From NCBI GenBank assembly GCA_951804985.1, contig OX638131.1:7354630-7418629 (forward strand): a stretch of DNA of 64,000 nucleotides. Direction: 5' to 3'. Numbering within the stretch: the first letter of the stretch is position 1; each line of letters opens with the position of its first letter. Origin of the DNA: Dryomyza anilis (Eukaryota > Arthropoda > Insecta > Diptera > Dryomyzidae). The notes under the pieces were generated by a model. It saw nothing but the letters and a program-made list of their open reading frames with translations, was not told the origin of the DNA and ran no database searches. The position numbers were made by a program, and so were the translations under genes. Of this stretch, positions 1 through 12,700 are shown one piece after another.

Positions 1-2283
1 AAAAAAATTTCAATAATATCTATTTTCACATCAGAACATTTATCAGGATATTAATCGTGTGCAAAATAGTGTCGAACGGTGTAATAAATAAGTGTTCAGC
101 CCTTTTGTTAATAAACAACATTTTTACGGAGCACACGGTCACACACGGAATCAAAATTCCGTCATCATCGGTACGTCTATGGTCCGTTAATCAGGAATCC
201 GTCCTGGCATATACGACTACGAAACGTTTACGTAACGTCAAATCAGACGACTTTGTATACTTTCCGTATTGTTACTCCATATGATTTCCGTTTTGTTATT
301 CTGTTTTTAGTAAAAAAAAAATATTTCTTCCTTAAAAAATTTCAATAATATTAAATACATTTTTTTATTTTCACATCAGAACATTTATTACGTCAATATC
401 ATTTTGCTAAAAACTAACGTAAATCTATTGAGTAGAAATTTTAAACTTTGGTAGACTTGTTTTTGTTCAATTTTAAAAATGTTTTCAACATTCACAAATA
501 GAGATAATAAAATATATATGTACTATATTTATAATCGTTTATAGTAGGTATATAAATTTAATATTAAAATTTAACTTATATTGATATAATTTAACGTTAG
601 AAGATAAATGTTGAAGACACAAATAGACGAATTATAAATAACTTGGCGTGTTTATAGTAAAAATTTGCATAAAATAAACCACAGATAAACATTTATATAT
701 AGATTTGTATTTGTATTTGAAGCTAGTAGTAGATAGTATATATTTCAAAAAGCTAATATAAATAATAAATAAAAATATACTTTAGGCATTACAATAAATG
801 ACTAATCCGAACATGTTGCGAAATACACTTTCGAGGGGAATTCTTATATTTGATATTCAAAATTTCAATTCAATTGAAATGTATATATTTTATATTGAAA
901 ATTCTAATTTGAAATAGGAAAAAAACAAATTCAATCGAATGGAAATTTTAATATAATTTCCAACGAAAGCTGAAACATGTCGAAATATTGTGTATTCGTT
1001 TACAGGATTTTTTTTAATAATTTCAATAATATTTTTTAATATTTTATAATATTAATTATTTTATAATATTAATTATTTTAATATTTTATAATATTAATTA
1101 CTAATATTAATTGCGCTACACTGGCTTTTAAGACGTTTGCTAAACTACATTGGCTGCAGTAAACATGCTACAAAAATTTACTACAGTTTATAATGCATGC
1201 GGTACTTTATAAAAACTACTACGTTTTTTTATAACTATTTTATAATTTCGTTTGATATTTTATAGAGAGCGTGGTTAATACGACAGTAATATAAATATAA
1301 AAAATTAAAGTAAAGCTAATACTTAAACCTAACGTTAAAGTGCCAACTCCGACAACTGAATTTAATGCCGGCATTTCATTTAAGTTAATAAAACAATTGA
1401 AATAACCATCGAAAAAAGTGGCTTATGTGCATGACGGAATTACGTTCAAAATAGTGTCGGAATTACTTACATTTGATAATCTTGCGTGTGTTCAGATAAA
1501 CATAAAGAAAATTATTGATCAAAATTCAGTGAATTTCAAAAATGTATTAAACCACAAATCAAAAATTAATAACACAACATTTCCAATTCCTGAACCTAAT
1601 TCCGACATTTTCTTTAAATTCAAAAAAATAAAAACAACTTAAAGAAGGACATTGTGTGCATGACAGAATTAAGTTTAAACCTGACTTGGTGTCGGAATTA
1701 CGTGCAATTGATGATATTGAGAGTTGTCATTAATGAAATTGTCTTCCGATATATATAAAGAAAATTATTAAACAAAATTTAATCAATTTCAATAAAGAAA
1801 AAAAAATAATAAATCGCCCGAAACAACACATTCGACAGGTTACTGGCAGAATATGGACATTTTTCTGGTATAAGCGCAAGTTTCTGATATATTTTACACA
1901 GCGCACAGCATGGAGTCTGTATTTCAACAAAAATGACAGCCTATCTACAGCAGGTTTCACGCATGTAATCGGCATGTTCAAAAATGAGCACGTACCACGA
2001 CAGATTTATGAAATGCTTTCGGAATTCTATTTGCAATGGCAGGTTTTCTGCAGAATATAGGAATGCAGTTGTCGGCAGCCAAAAGATTTATTTTTTTTTA
2101 TATTCTGAATCATGGTTGAAGTATATACAGGTCAGAAGTCATCTTTCAAAATTCAATCGCCATTTACTTTTTTTGAAAACTGTTTGAAAGACTCAACATT
2201 TGTTTACGAAAAATTTAAAACAAAACCTCAATGCTTTGTTTACGAATTCATAAAAAAATTGAAACACAAAATTTTAAAATAAA
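1..2283. other. AT-rich intergenic DNA with diverged short repeats
   Basis: No gene supported. A direct repeat (TTTCAATAATAT ... TTTTCACATCAGAACATTTA) occurs at about 7-43 and 339-390. A segment with GTGTCGGAATTACGT recurs at about 1430-1480 and 1655-1715. An AT tandem (TTTTATAATATTAATTA) fills 1025-1100. Confidence 0.6.
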
Positions 2284-2286
2284 TAA

Positions 2287-2527
2287 GGGGCCTATTATGA
2301 CTGGCGAAGCGAATGAACTTGGCGAAGCGAACGAACGAATAAAGCTTCACAGCATCCAGTCGCCAGACGAATGAAGTTCAGGCGAATGATTTCTACGTTC
2401 TCCTGTTTTTTACGTTCGCTTTAGTTTCCTTTTTTCTGGCAAATGAAGTCTGGCGAATGGATGCTGTGATAGCTATTTTACGTTCGCTTCGCCAACTACA
2501 TTCGCTTCGCCAGTCATAATAGGGCCC
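2287..2527. mobile_element. 241-bp MITE with GGGCCCTATTATGA inverted termini (PIF/Harbinger-like)
   Basis: Terminal inverted repeats begin GGGGCCTATTATGACTGG on the left and, read inward, GGGCCCTATTATGACTGG on the right, flanked by TAA direct repeats at 2284-2286 and 2528-2530. Inside both ends the motif GGCGAAGCGAAYG is repeated. It has no coding capacity. A 3-bp target duplication and a G-rich start fit the PIF/Harbinger superfamily; the assignment is inference. Confidence 0.85.
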
Positions 2528-2947
2528 TAAATTTCAACATTTTTGTAATTTGCAAGCTGTCTATTGACTCCAGAAGAACACTGCAGTTTATAACAAATGT
2601 GAAATAATGAATTTGTGATGTGAAATTATAAATTAACCAAATTAAAGTGCAAAAAACATAACCTTGAAATAAAGTTTAAATTGACAATTAATTGTTGTAT
2701 TTTTAAATTTTCTTCTTGACATTCTCAGCATAGTAACTGTCTAGATGAACTAACCTGTATATCTTCAACCATGATTCTGAATAGCTGTCTTAAGGCTGTT
2801 TTTAGGAATAGAAAGGCAGTGTGCTTCACACAGACGACGGAAGACTCAAAGTTTATATGAAAAATAATTGAAATACCTATCTTAACGGCAGCATTTTGAA
2901 ATACAAAAGAACCTTGTTCAACAGGTGGCAAAAAAAAAATTAAATTA
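2528..2947. other. AT-rich spacer
   Basis: No gene or repeat recognised between the MITE and the foldback element. Confidence 0.5.
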
Positions 2948-3421
2948 CCCCATACAAAATTTTTGGCAGGGTCGAGGCAGTTCTGAAATATTTCAAACAG
3001 CCAAAGGCGGAGTTTGTATCAAAGCTGTCTGTTTTTTGCCCATTCCCAAAATATGGCGTGAATCTGCCATAAAAATGCCATCACATTATACAACCTGCTA
3101 TGCACTTCCCAAGATATTTCATTTAGCTGTGCGTTTGCCAAAAATATGTCCGAAATATTTCTGAAAAATGAAATTTTGTGTGGGGTATCCCGAGCATATT
3201 TCGGGCATATTTCCGACAAACGCGCAGATAAATAGAATATTTTGGGAAGCTTATAGCAGGTTGTAAATTTTTGTGGAATTTTTATGGCAGATTCACGACA
3301 TATTTGGGGAACGGGCAGAAAACTGACAGCTTTTGATACAAACTCCGCCTTTGTCTGTTTGAAATATGTCGAAAAAATCTTACAAAACTACCTCGACCCT
3401 GCCAAAAATTTTGTCTTGGGG
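2948..3421. mobile_element. 474-bp foldback element (near-complete palindrome, TA flanks)
   Basis: Left half 2948-3170 and right half 3190-3421 are inverted copies over their full length, sharing CAAAATTTTTGGCAGGGTCG, GCGGAGTTTGTATCAAA and GTGAATCTGCCATAAAAA, with one 20-bp block missing from the left arm. The ends are CCCC/GGGG, flanked by TA on both sides, suggesting TA target duplication as in Tc1/mariner-type elements. No ORF. Confidence 0.8.
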
Positions 3422-3423
3422 TA

Positions 3424-3900
3424 TACTTCAAATTTGTTCAGTTTTTAATTTTTTTGATTTGGAAACATTCTGCATTCATTGCAGAAACTTTCAGGACAAT
3501 TACAGTGAATAGACAAAATTTTCCGCTGCCGATAACATGCTTTCAAATTCCATATATCTGTCGCTCCGCCGCTCAACTTATAGCCTCCGTCTGCTGTTGC
3601 CTGCCTCTTGTCCGTCTGTTACCAGCAGTATATTTTGTCTGGCGTCATTTCCATTAAACAAAAAAATAATAATAAAATTTTAAATTTCTTATTTTTCTTG
3701 TTCAAAAATTGTTTTGCCTCTCGCAGTGTCTCGGCATTCTATACATTTAATTGAAATAGAAAATAATTGTGCATTTTTGTGGTTTCGTTTGTTGTACAAT
3801 AGTTTTAGTTAGAATAATTAAAAATTTATCAATGCTCTGTGCTCGCATATGACACACAAAATGATGTAGCATGTTTTAGTTTTATTTTCTTTTCTTTTTA
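3424..3900. other. AT-rich spacer
   Basis: Includes a slightly GC-richer patch at 3520-3650 with a 67-codon plus-strand ORF, which shows no recognisable domain. No gene supported. Confidence 0.5.
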
Positions 3901-5650
3901 ATTTGTGGTTATTCAATTTTAAAAAGTGAGGTTATTCAATGCTAAAATGTGTGTTTTTAGATTTAACATTTTGAATTTAAATCATTAATTGAAAATTGCA
4001 GTTTATATTCAAAGCATTCACAAAAAAATGTTAAAAAATCAAATTTTTATAAGTTTAACCTCACATGCAACAAAAATATACATGTGACAGTTGTTTTTTA
4101 ATAAATGCTTTAAACTCTACTGAGATTCTGAAATTATTTCTATTACTTGTCGCATAGTTCAAAAATTATTATTATTTTTCTTTTTTTGGAAATTTGAGGT
4201 TATGCTTAAAAGTGAGGTTATGCAAAATTAAAATGTGTGTTTTTCCATCTAGAAATTTGTTGTTTAATATTATTCACATAATTTTCTTAAATATGAGATT
4301 CATTTCAGTTTATATTCGACATTTATGAACACTTTTACAATGATCTTCTAAACAAATTGTTAAAAATTGAGTATTATATAACTTTAATCTCACTTTTCTT
4401 GAAAAACATATAGTCTATTGAAAATAAATGACTGTGATAATACAATTATTTCAATTATTTAAAGTTTTATTTTCTGAAATTTGAGTTTATGCAAAAAAAA
4501 ATGAGGTTATACTCAGCACAAATGTATTTAGTACATACAAAATTAGTAAATTTAATTTTTGTCACATCGTACAGAAAAGTTTATATTCTACAACTTTTCA
4601 CACTTTTTTTAACATTTTCTCAGCAAAATGTTAAAAAATTCATTTTAATAAATGTTTAACCTCACTTTTATTCAAAAACATACATGCGACATATATTTGT
4701 TAAAATATGCTTTGAATTTTACTGAGTTTATGTAATTACTTCAACTATGTTTCACAAGGTATAAAGTTTGTCCTTTTTCAATTTTAAGGTTATGCAGTAA
4801 TATGAGGTTATAAAAACAAAACTGTGTTTTTTTTTAGATATAAAGCTTTTAGGTTTAATATTTTTCTCATCACAAATTAAAACTGCAGTTTATATTCTAA
4901 AACTACGTAGACTTTTTCTAAACTTTTCTCAACCAAATCCAATTTCATTAAAGTATAACCTCAATTTTCTTCAAAAACATACATGTGGCACTTGATTGTT
5001 GAATATCGCTTTAAAATTATCAGAGTTTAAATAATATTAAAGTTTTCGCAATTTCAATTATGTGTCGTAGAATTTAAAGCTAGATAAAACTGCCATAAAG
5101 TGAGGTTATATATAGCAATATATGTCAGATTTTATATAAATTTTGTTCAGTTTTTTTTATTTTTTTTTCAATGAAGATCAAATCTGCACTTCATATTAAA
5201 CAATAATGCACTCCTTTTCTAGCAGCTTTTCAGTAAAATGTTAAAAAATTCAATTTTAGAAATGTTTAACCTCACTTTTCTTCAAAAACATACATTTGAC
5301 ACTTTATAGTTGAATAGCGCTTTAAAATTATCAGAGTTTAAACAATTTTTTCAAATATGTGTCATAGAATTTAAAGCTAGATAGAAATTTGAGGTTATGC
5401 CGTAAAGTGAGGTTATATATAGCAATAGCTGTCGGATTTTATATAATTTTTTTTCGTTTTTTTTTTTTTTTCAATGAAGATCAAATTTGCACTTTATATT
5501 CAACAATAATGCACTCCTTTTCTAGCAGCTTCTCAGCAAAATGTTAAAAAATTCAATTTTATAAATGTTTAACCTCACTTTTCTTCAAAAACATACATGC
5601 GACACTGATTCTTTAAATAGTGCTCTGAGTTTAAACAATTATTTCAATTA
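3900..5650. repeat. ~305-bp tandem repeat, about six copies
   Basis: The block ATGTTAAAAAATTCA...TTTAACCTCACTTTTCTTCAAAAACATACAT recurs at about 4030, 4360, 4627, 4932, 5238 and 5542. An associated block with GAGGTTATG...GTGAGGTTAT recurs at about 3910, 4195, 4490, 4785, 5100 and 5390. The last two copies are the most alike; the leftmost are most diverged. Confidence 0.88.
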
Positions 5651-6547
5651 TTTATCGTTTCTTACTTAATTATTTTACAAAATCTTATAAAAAAAAAATA
5701 TTAATAATTATATTAAAATTAAATTAAAATGTATACATACTATAAAAAATATTAAAATAAATAAATTCTGCATTGTTAAAGATGAAACTTAATTAGTAGT
5801 TATAGATAGTAGTTAAGTAGTATTTGTTTGTATTATTTTCTTTTGTGCATATGTGTTTCGTGTGCTGTGTGTGTGTTGATAACTCTTAAACCCTGCTGTG
5901 TGGTCTGTTCTTATTTTTTTGGAAGAGTGTTGTGTGGCAGGCAGATTAGTTAACGAGTTAGATATATTTTTTTTTGCTGTAGATCTTGTGTTGTTTATGG
6001 TTAAAATTTAATGCTGTATTAAATATTAATAAACTGCAAAACCAAAACCTAAAAAAACAAAAAAAATTCAAATGTATTAGAGCTGGTTTTACAAATTGTT
6101 GTTTTCAAAGCAAAGCTTAAAATAATTTCATATTATATTTTTAAAATACAAAAATTATTGTTTTAATTAAAACAAAAATCATAGCAACTACAGGGTTTGT
6201 CGCGAAACCTTTTTTTTCTAATTTCTTACTAAGCATAAAGTTAGCTGCCATCATAGAAAAGTTCTGCTTTATGCTTAGTTTGTGCTTCTTACATTACAAT
6301 CTACGTTTAGTCTCACATTGTTAATTTTTAGTTATATTTTTGATTCGATTAATTAGTACAATAATTTTAATTGTTGTTCTTTGATTAGTTAGTAAACAAT
6401 ACAAATACAATGTAGCGTATTTTTGGATTTGGTTAGTACATAATACAATAAACTATATGAGTTGTTAGTCAGCCGGTCACCACTACACGTTTTGTTTTTT
6501 TTCTATATTTTTTGGTTTAGTGCGACATAAATTTGGGTTGCATATTT
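5650..6547 (-). other. Zir 3' flank and probable 3' UTR
   Basis: AT-rich sequence following the Zir stop codon with no coding potential. No AATAAA is seen on the minus strand; a possible ATTAAA variant lies at 6366-6371, about 180 nt past the stop, with two more further on (around 6175 and 6005). The 3' end is therefore not fixed. Confidence 0.3.
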
Positions 6548-6785
6548 TTAGGCTGTACTTGAGTTATGCGAAGCGCCACTGATTGCATTAAAAAGTGCCA
6601 TGCTGTTGCGTTGAGTATTGGTGGCGCTGTCGTCCAGCGGCGTAAATGGTTCGTCGAGCAACTCACTAAGCGCTTGGCAGAGCTTCTGGTAGTTGTCCTT
6701 GAGCGCGGAATGATACTCTTTCTGGTCGCTGCAGATGAGACGCGCGTTCAGCTGCAGTGCTGTGTGACAGACGCCGATGAAGTCT
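6548..6785 (-). CDS. Zir: Zir terminal exon (end of DHR-2, C-terminus)
   Basis: 238 nt, acceptor TCCAG before 6785, stop TAA at 6548-6550. It encodes [35 protein letters not shown] and LSELLDEPF, matching human RQFVEACGQALAVNERLIKEDQ. A 30-residue Asn/Ser/Thr-rich tail follows. The split Arg codon (AG|A) joins the exon at 13567 perfectly, although 6.8 kb of satellite separates them. Confidence 0.93.
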
Positions 6786-9700
6786 CTGGAAAATTGGAAA
6801 AAAAAATAATAATTAAAAGAATTCGAAGAAATGTAAAAGAAAGGTGAATGAATATAAAGTAAATTTAATTAAAGCTAAAGGTAAAAATAAAGGTAAAATA
6901 AAGGTAAAGTAAAGGCAAAAAAAAAGGTAAAGTAAAGGTTAAGTAAAGGTAAAGTACAGGTAAAGTAAAGGTAAAGTAAAGGTAAAGTAAAGGTAAAGTA
7001 AAGGTAAAGTGAAGGTAAAGTAAAGGTAAAGTAAAGGTAAAGTAAAGGTAAAGTAAAGGTAAAGTAAAGGTAAAGTAAAGGTAAAGTAAAGGTAAAGTAA
7101 AGGTAAAGTAAAGGTAAAGTAAAGGTAAAGTAAAGGTAAAGTAAAGGTAAAGTAAAGGTAAAGTAAAGGTAAAGTAAAGGTAAAGTAAAGGTAAAGTAAA
7201 GGTAAAGTAAAGGTAAAGTAAAGGTAAAGTAAAGGTAAAGTAAAGGTAAAGTAAAGGTAAAGTAAAGGTAAAGTAAAGGTAAAGTAAAGGTAAAGTAAAG
7301 GTAAAGTAAAGGTAAAGTAAAGGTAAAGTAAAGGTAAAGTAAAGGTAAAGTAAAGGTAAAGTAAAGGTAAAGTAAAGGTAAAGTAAAGGTAAAGTAAAGG
7401 TAAAGTAAAGGTAAAGTAAAGGTAAAGTAAAGGTAAAGTAAAGGTAAAGTAAAGGTAAAGTAAAGGTAAAGTAAAGGTAAAGTAAAGGTAAAGTAAAGGT
7501 AAAGTAAAGGTAAAGTAAAGGTAAAGTAAAGGTAAAGTAAAGGTAAAGTAAAGGTAAAGTAAAGGTAAAGTAAAGGTAAAGTAAAGGTAAAGTAAAGGTA
7601 AAGTAAAGGTAAAGTAAAGGTAAAGTAAAGGTAAAGTAAAGGTAAAGTAAAGGTAAAGTAAAGGTAAAGTAAAGGTAAAGTAAAGGTAAAGTAAAGGTAA
7701 AGTAAAGGTAAAGTAAAGGTAAAGTAAAGGTAAAGTAAAGGTAAAGTAAAGGTAAAGTAAAGGTAAAGTAAAGGTAAAGTAAAGGTAAAGTAAAGGTAAA
7801 GTAAAGGTAAAGTAAAGGTAAAGTAAAGGAAAAGTAAAGGTAAAGTAAAGGTAAAGTAAAGGTAAAGTAAAGGTAAAGTAAAGGTAAAGTAAAGGTAAAG
7901 TAAAGGTAAAGTAAAGGTAAAGTAAAGGTAAAGTAAAGGTAAAGTAAAGGTAAAGTAAAGGTAAAGTAAAGGTAAAGTAAAGGTAAAGTAAAGGTAAAGT
8001 AAAGGTAAAGTAAAGGTAAAGTAAAGGTAAAGTAAAGGTAAAGTAAAGGTAAAGTAAAGGTAAAGTAAAGGTAAAGTAAAGGTAAAGTAAAGGAAAAGTA
8101 AAGTTAAAGTAAAGGTAAAGTAAAGGTAAAGTAAAGGTAAAGTAAAGGTAAAGTAAAGGTAAAGTAAAGGTAAAGTAAAGGTAAAGTAAAGGTAAAGCAA
8201 AGGTAAAGTAAAGGTAAAGTAAAGGTAAAGTAAAGGTAAAGTAAAGGTAAAGTAAAGGTAAAATAAAGGTAAAGTAAAGGTAAAGTAAAGGTAAAGTAAA
8301 GGTAAAGTAAAGGTAAAGTAAAGGTAAAGTAAAGGTAAAGTAAAGGTAAAGTAAAGGTAAAGTAAAGGTAAAGTAAAGGAAAAGTAAAGGTAAAGTAAAG
8401 GTAAAGTAAAGGTAAAGTAAAGGTAAAGTAAAGGTAAAGTAAAGGTAAAGTAAAGGTAAAGTAAAGGTAAAGTAAAGGTAAAGTAAAGGTAAAGTAAAGG
8501 TAAAGTAAAGGTAAAGTAAAGGTAAAGTAAAGGTAAAGTAAAGGTAAAGTAAAGGTAAAGTAAAGGTAAAGTAAAGGTAAAGTAAAGGTAAAGTAAAGGT
8601 AAAGTAAATGTAAAGTAAAGGTAAAGTAAAGGTAAAGTAAAGGTAAAGTAAAGGTAAAGTAAAGGTAAAGTAAAGGTAAAGTAAAGGTAAAGTAAAGGTA
8701 AAGTAAAGGTAAAGTAAAGGTAAAGTAAAGGTGAAGTAAAGGTAAAGTAAAGGTAAAGTAAAGGTAAAGTAAAGGTAAAGTAAAGGTAAAGTAAAGGTAA
8801 AGTAAAGGTAAAGTAAAGGTAAAGTAAAGGTAAAGTAAAGGTAAAGTAAAGGTAAAGTAAAGGTAAAGTAAAGGTAAAGTAAAGGTAAAGTAAAGGTAAA
8901 GTAAAGGTAAAGTAAAGGTAAAGTAAAGGTAAAGTAAAGGTAAAGTAAAGGTAAAGTAAAGGTAAAGTAAAGGTAAAGTAAAGGTAAAGTAAAGGTAAAG
9001 TAAAGGTAAAGTAAAGGTAAAGTAAAGGTAAAGTAAAGGTAAAGTAAAGGTAAAGTAAAGGTAAAGTAAAGGTAAAGTAAAGGTAAAGTAAAGGTAAAGT
9101 AAAGGTAAAGTAAAGGTAAAGTAAAGGTAAAGTAAAGGTAAAGTAAAGGTAAAGTAAAGGTAAAGTAAAGGTAAAGTAAAGGTAAAGTAAAGGTAAAGTA
9201 AAGGTAAAGTAAAGGTAAAGTAAAGGTAAAGTAAAGGTAAAGTAAAGGTAAAGTAAAGGTAAAGTAAAGGTAAAGTAAAGGTAAAGTAAAGGTAAAGTAA
9301 AGGTAAAGTAAAGGTAAAGTAAAGGTAAAGTAAAGGTAAAGTAAAGGTAAAGTAAAGGTAAAGTAAAGGTAAAGTAAAGGTAAAGTAAAGGTAAAGTAAA
9401 GGTAAAGTAAAGGTAAAGTAAAGGTAAAGTAAAGGTAAAGTAAAGGTAAAGTAAAGGTAAAGTAAAGGTAAAGTAAAGGTAAAGTAAAGGTAAAGTAAAG
9501 GTAAAGTAAAGGTAAAGTAAAGGTAAAGTAAAGGTAAAGTAAAGGAAAAGTAAAGTTAAAGTAAAGGTAAAGTAAAGGTAAAGTAAAGGTAAAGTAAAGG
9601 TAAAGTAATGGTAAAGTAAAGGTAAAGTAAAGGTAAAGTAAAGGTAAAGCAAAGGTAAAGTAAAGGTAAAGTAAAGGTAAAGTAAAGGTAAAGTAAAGGT

Positions 9701-12700
9701 AAAGTAAAGGTAAAATAAAGGTAAAGTAAAGGTAAAGTAAAGGTAAAGTAAAGGTAAAGTAAAGGTAAAGTAAAGGTAAAGTAAAGGTAAAGTAAAGGTA
9801 AAGTAAAGGTAAAGTAAAGGTAAAGTAAAGGAAAAGTAAAGGTAAAGTAAAGGTAAAGTAAAGGTAAAGTAAAGGTAAAGTAAAGGTAAAGTAAAGGTAA
9901 AGTAAAGGTAAAGTAAAGGTAAAGTAAAGGTAAAGTAAAGGTAAAGTAAAGGTAAAGTAAAGGTAAAGTAAAGGTAAAGTAAAGGTAAAGTAAAGGTAAA
10001 GTAAAGGTAAAGTAAAGGTAAAGTAAAGGTAAAGTAAAGGTAAAGTAAATGTAAAGTAAAGGTAAAGTAAAGGTAAAGTAAAGGTAAAGTAAAGGTAAAG
10101 TAAAGGTAAAGTAAAGGTAAAGTAAAGGTAAAGTAAAGGTAAAGTAAAGGTAAAGTAAAGGTAAAGTAAAGGTGAAGTAAAGGTAAAGTAAAGGTAAAGT
10201 AAAGGTAAAGTAAAGGTAAAGTAAAGGTAAAGTAAAGGTAAAGTAAAGGTAAAGTAAAGGTAAAGTAAAGGTAAAGTAAAGGTAAAGTAAAGGTAAAGTA
10301 AAGGTAAAGTAAAGGTAAAGTAAAGGTAAAGTAAAGGTAAAGTAAAGGTAAAGTAAAGGTAAAGTAAAGGTAAAGTAAAGGTAAAGTAAAGGTAAAGTAA
10401 AGGTAAAGTAAAGGTAAAGTAAAGGTAAAGTAAAGGTAAAGTAAAGGTAAAGTAAAGGTAAAGTAAAGGTAAAGTAAAGGTAAAGTAAAGGTAAAGTAAA
10501 GGTAAAGTAAAGGTAAAGTAAAGGTAAAGTAAAGGTAAAGTAAAGGTAAAGTAAAGGTAAAGTAAAGGTAAAGTAAAGGTAAAGTAAAGGTAAAGTAAAG
10601 GTAAAGTAAAGGTAAAGTAAAGGTAAAGTAAAGGTAAAGTAAAGGTAAAGTAAAGGTAAAGTAAAGGTAAAGTAAAGGTAAAGTAAAGGTAAAGTAAAGG
10701 TAAAGTAAAGGTAAAGTAAAGGTAAAGTAAAGGTAAAGTAAAGGTAAAGTAAAGGTAAAGTAAAGGTAAAGTAAAGGTAAAGTAAAGGTAAAGTAAAGGT
10801 AAAGTAAAGGTAAAGTAAAGGTAAAGTAAAGGTAAAGTAAAGGTAAAGTAAAGGTAAAGTAAAGGTAAAGTAAAGGTAAAGTAAAGGTAAAGTAAAGGTA
10901 AAGTAAAGGTAAAGTAAAGGTAAAGTAAAGGTAAAGTAAAGGTAAAGTAAAGGTAAAGTAAAGGTAAAGTAAAGGTAAAGTAAAGGTAAAGTAAAGGTAA
11001 AGTAAAGGTAAAGTAAAGGTTAAGTAAAGGTAAAGTAAAGGTAAAGTAAAGTAAAGGTAAAGTAAAGGTAAAGTAAAGGTAAAGTAAAGTAAAGGTAAAG
11101 TAAAGGTAAAGTAAAGGTAAAGTAAAGGTAAAGTAAAGGTTAAGTAAAGGTAAAGTAAAGGTAAAGTAAAGGTAATGTAAAGGTAAAGTAAAGGTAAAGT
11201 AAAGGTTAAGTAAAGGTAAAGTAAAGGTAAAGTAAAGGTAAAGTAAAGGTAAAGTAAAGGTAAAGTAAAGGTAAAGTAAAGGTAAAGTAAAGGTTAAGTT
11301 AAGGTAAAGTAAAGGTAAAGTAAAGGTAAAGTAAAGGTAAAGTAAAGGTAAAGTAAAGGTAAAGTAAAGGTAAAGTAAAGGTAAAGTAAAGGTAAAGTAA
11401 AGGTAAAGTAAAGGTAAAGTAAAGGTAAAGTAAAGGTAAAGTAAAGGTAAAGTAAAGGTAAAGTAAAGGTAAAGTAAAGGTAAAGTAAAGGTAAAGTAAA
11501 GGTAAAGTAAAGGTAAAGTAAAGGTAAAGTAAAGGTAAAGTAAAGGTAAAGTAAAGGTAAAGTAAAGGTAAAGTAAAGGTAAAGTAAAGGTAAAGTAAAG
11601 GTAAAGTAAAGGTAAAGTAAAGGTAAAGTAAAGGTAAAGTAAAGGTAAAGTAAAGGTAAAGTAAAGGTAAAGTAAAGGTAAAGTAAAGGTAAAGTAAAGG
11701 TAAAGTAAAGGTAAAGTAAAGGTAAAGTAAAGGTAAAGTAAAGGTAAAGTAAAGGTAAAGTAAAGGTAAAGTAAAGGTAAGGTAAAGGTAAAGTAAAGGT
11801 AAAGTAAAGGTAAAGTAAAGGTAAAGTAAAGGTAAAGTAAAGGTAAAGTAAAGGTAAAGTAAAGGTAAAGTAAAGGTAAAGTAAAGGTAAAGTAAAGGTA
11901 AAGTAAAGGTAAAGTAAAGGTAAAGTAAAGGTAAAGTAAAGGAAAAGTAAAGTTAAAGTAAAGGTAAAGTAAAGGTAAAGTAAAGGTAAAGTAAAGGTAA
12001 AGTAAAGGTAAAGTAAAGGTAAAGTAAAGGTAAAGTAAAGGTAAAGTAAAGGTAAAGTAAAGGTAAAGTAAAGGTAAAGTAAAGGTAAAGTAAAGGTAAA
12101 GTAAAGGTAAAGTAAAGGTAAAGTAAAGGTAAAGTAAAGGTAAAGTAAAGGTAAAGTAAAGGTAAAGTAAAGGTAAAGTAAAGGTAAAATAAAGGTAAAG
12201 TAAAGGTAAAGTAAAGGTAAAGTAAGGGTAAAGTAAAGGTAAAGTAAAGGTAAAGTAAAGGTAAAGGTAAAGTAAAGGTAAAGTAAAGGTAAAGTAAAGG
12301 TAAAGTAAAGGAAAAGTAAAGGAAAAGTAAAGTTAAAGTAAAGGTAAAGTAAAGGTAAAGTAAAGGTAAAGTAAAGGTAAAGTAAAGGTAAAGTAAAGGT
12401 AAAGTAAAGGTAAAGGTAAAGGTAAAGTAAAGGTAAAGCAAAGGTAAAGTAAAGGTAAAGTAAAGGTAAAGTAAAGGTAAAGTAAAGGTAAAGTAAAGGT
12501 AAAGTAAAGGTAAAGTAAAGGTAAAGTAAAGGTAAAGTAAAGGTAAAGTAAAGGTAAAGTAAAGGTAAAGTAAAGGTAAAGTAAAGGTAAAGTAAAGGTA
12601 AAGTAAAGGTAAAGTAAAGGTAAAGTAAAGGTAAAGTAAAGGTAAAGGTAAAGTAAAGGTAAAGCAAAGGTAAAGTAAAGGTAAAGTAAAGGTAAAGTAA

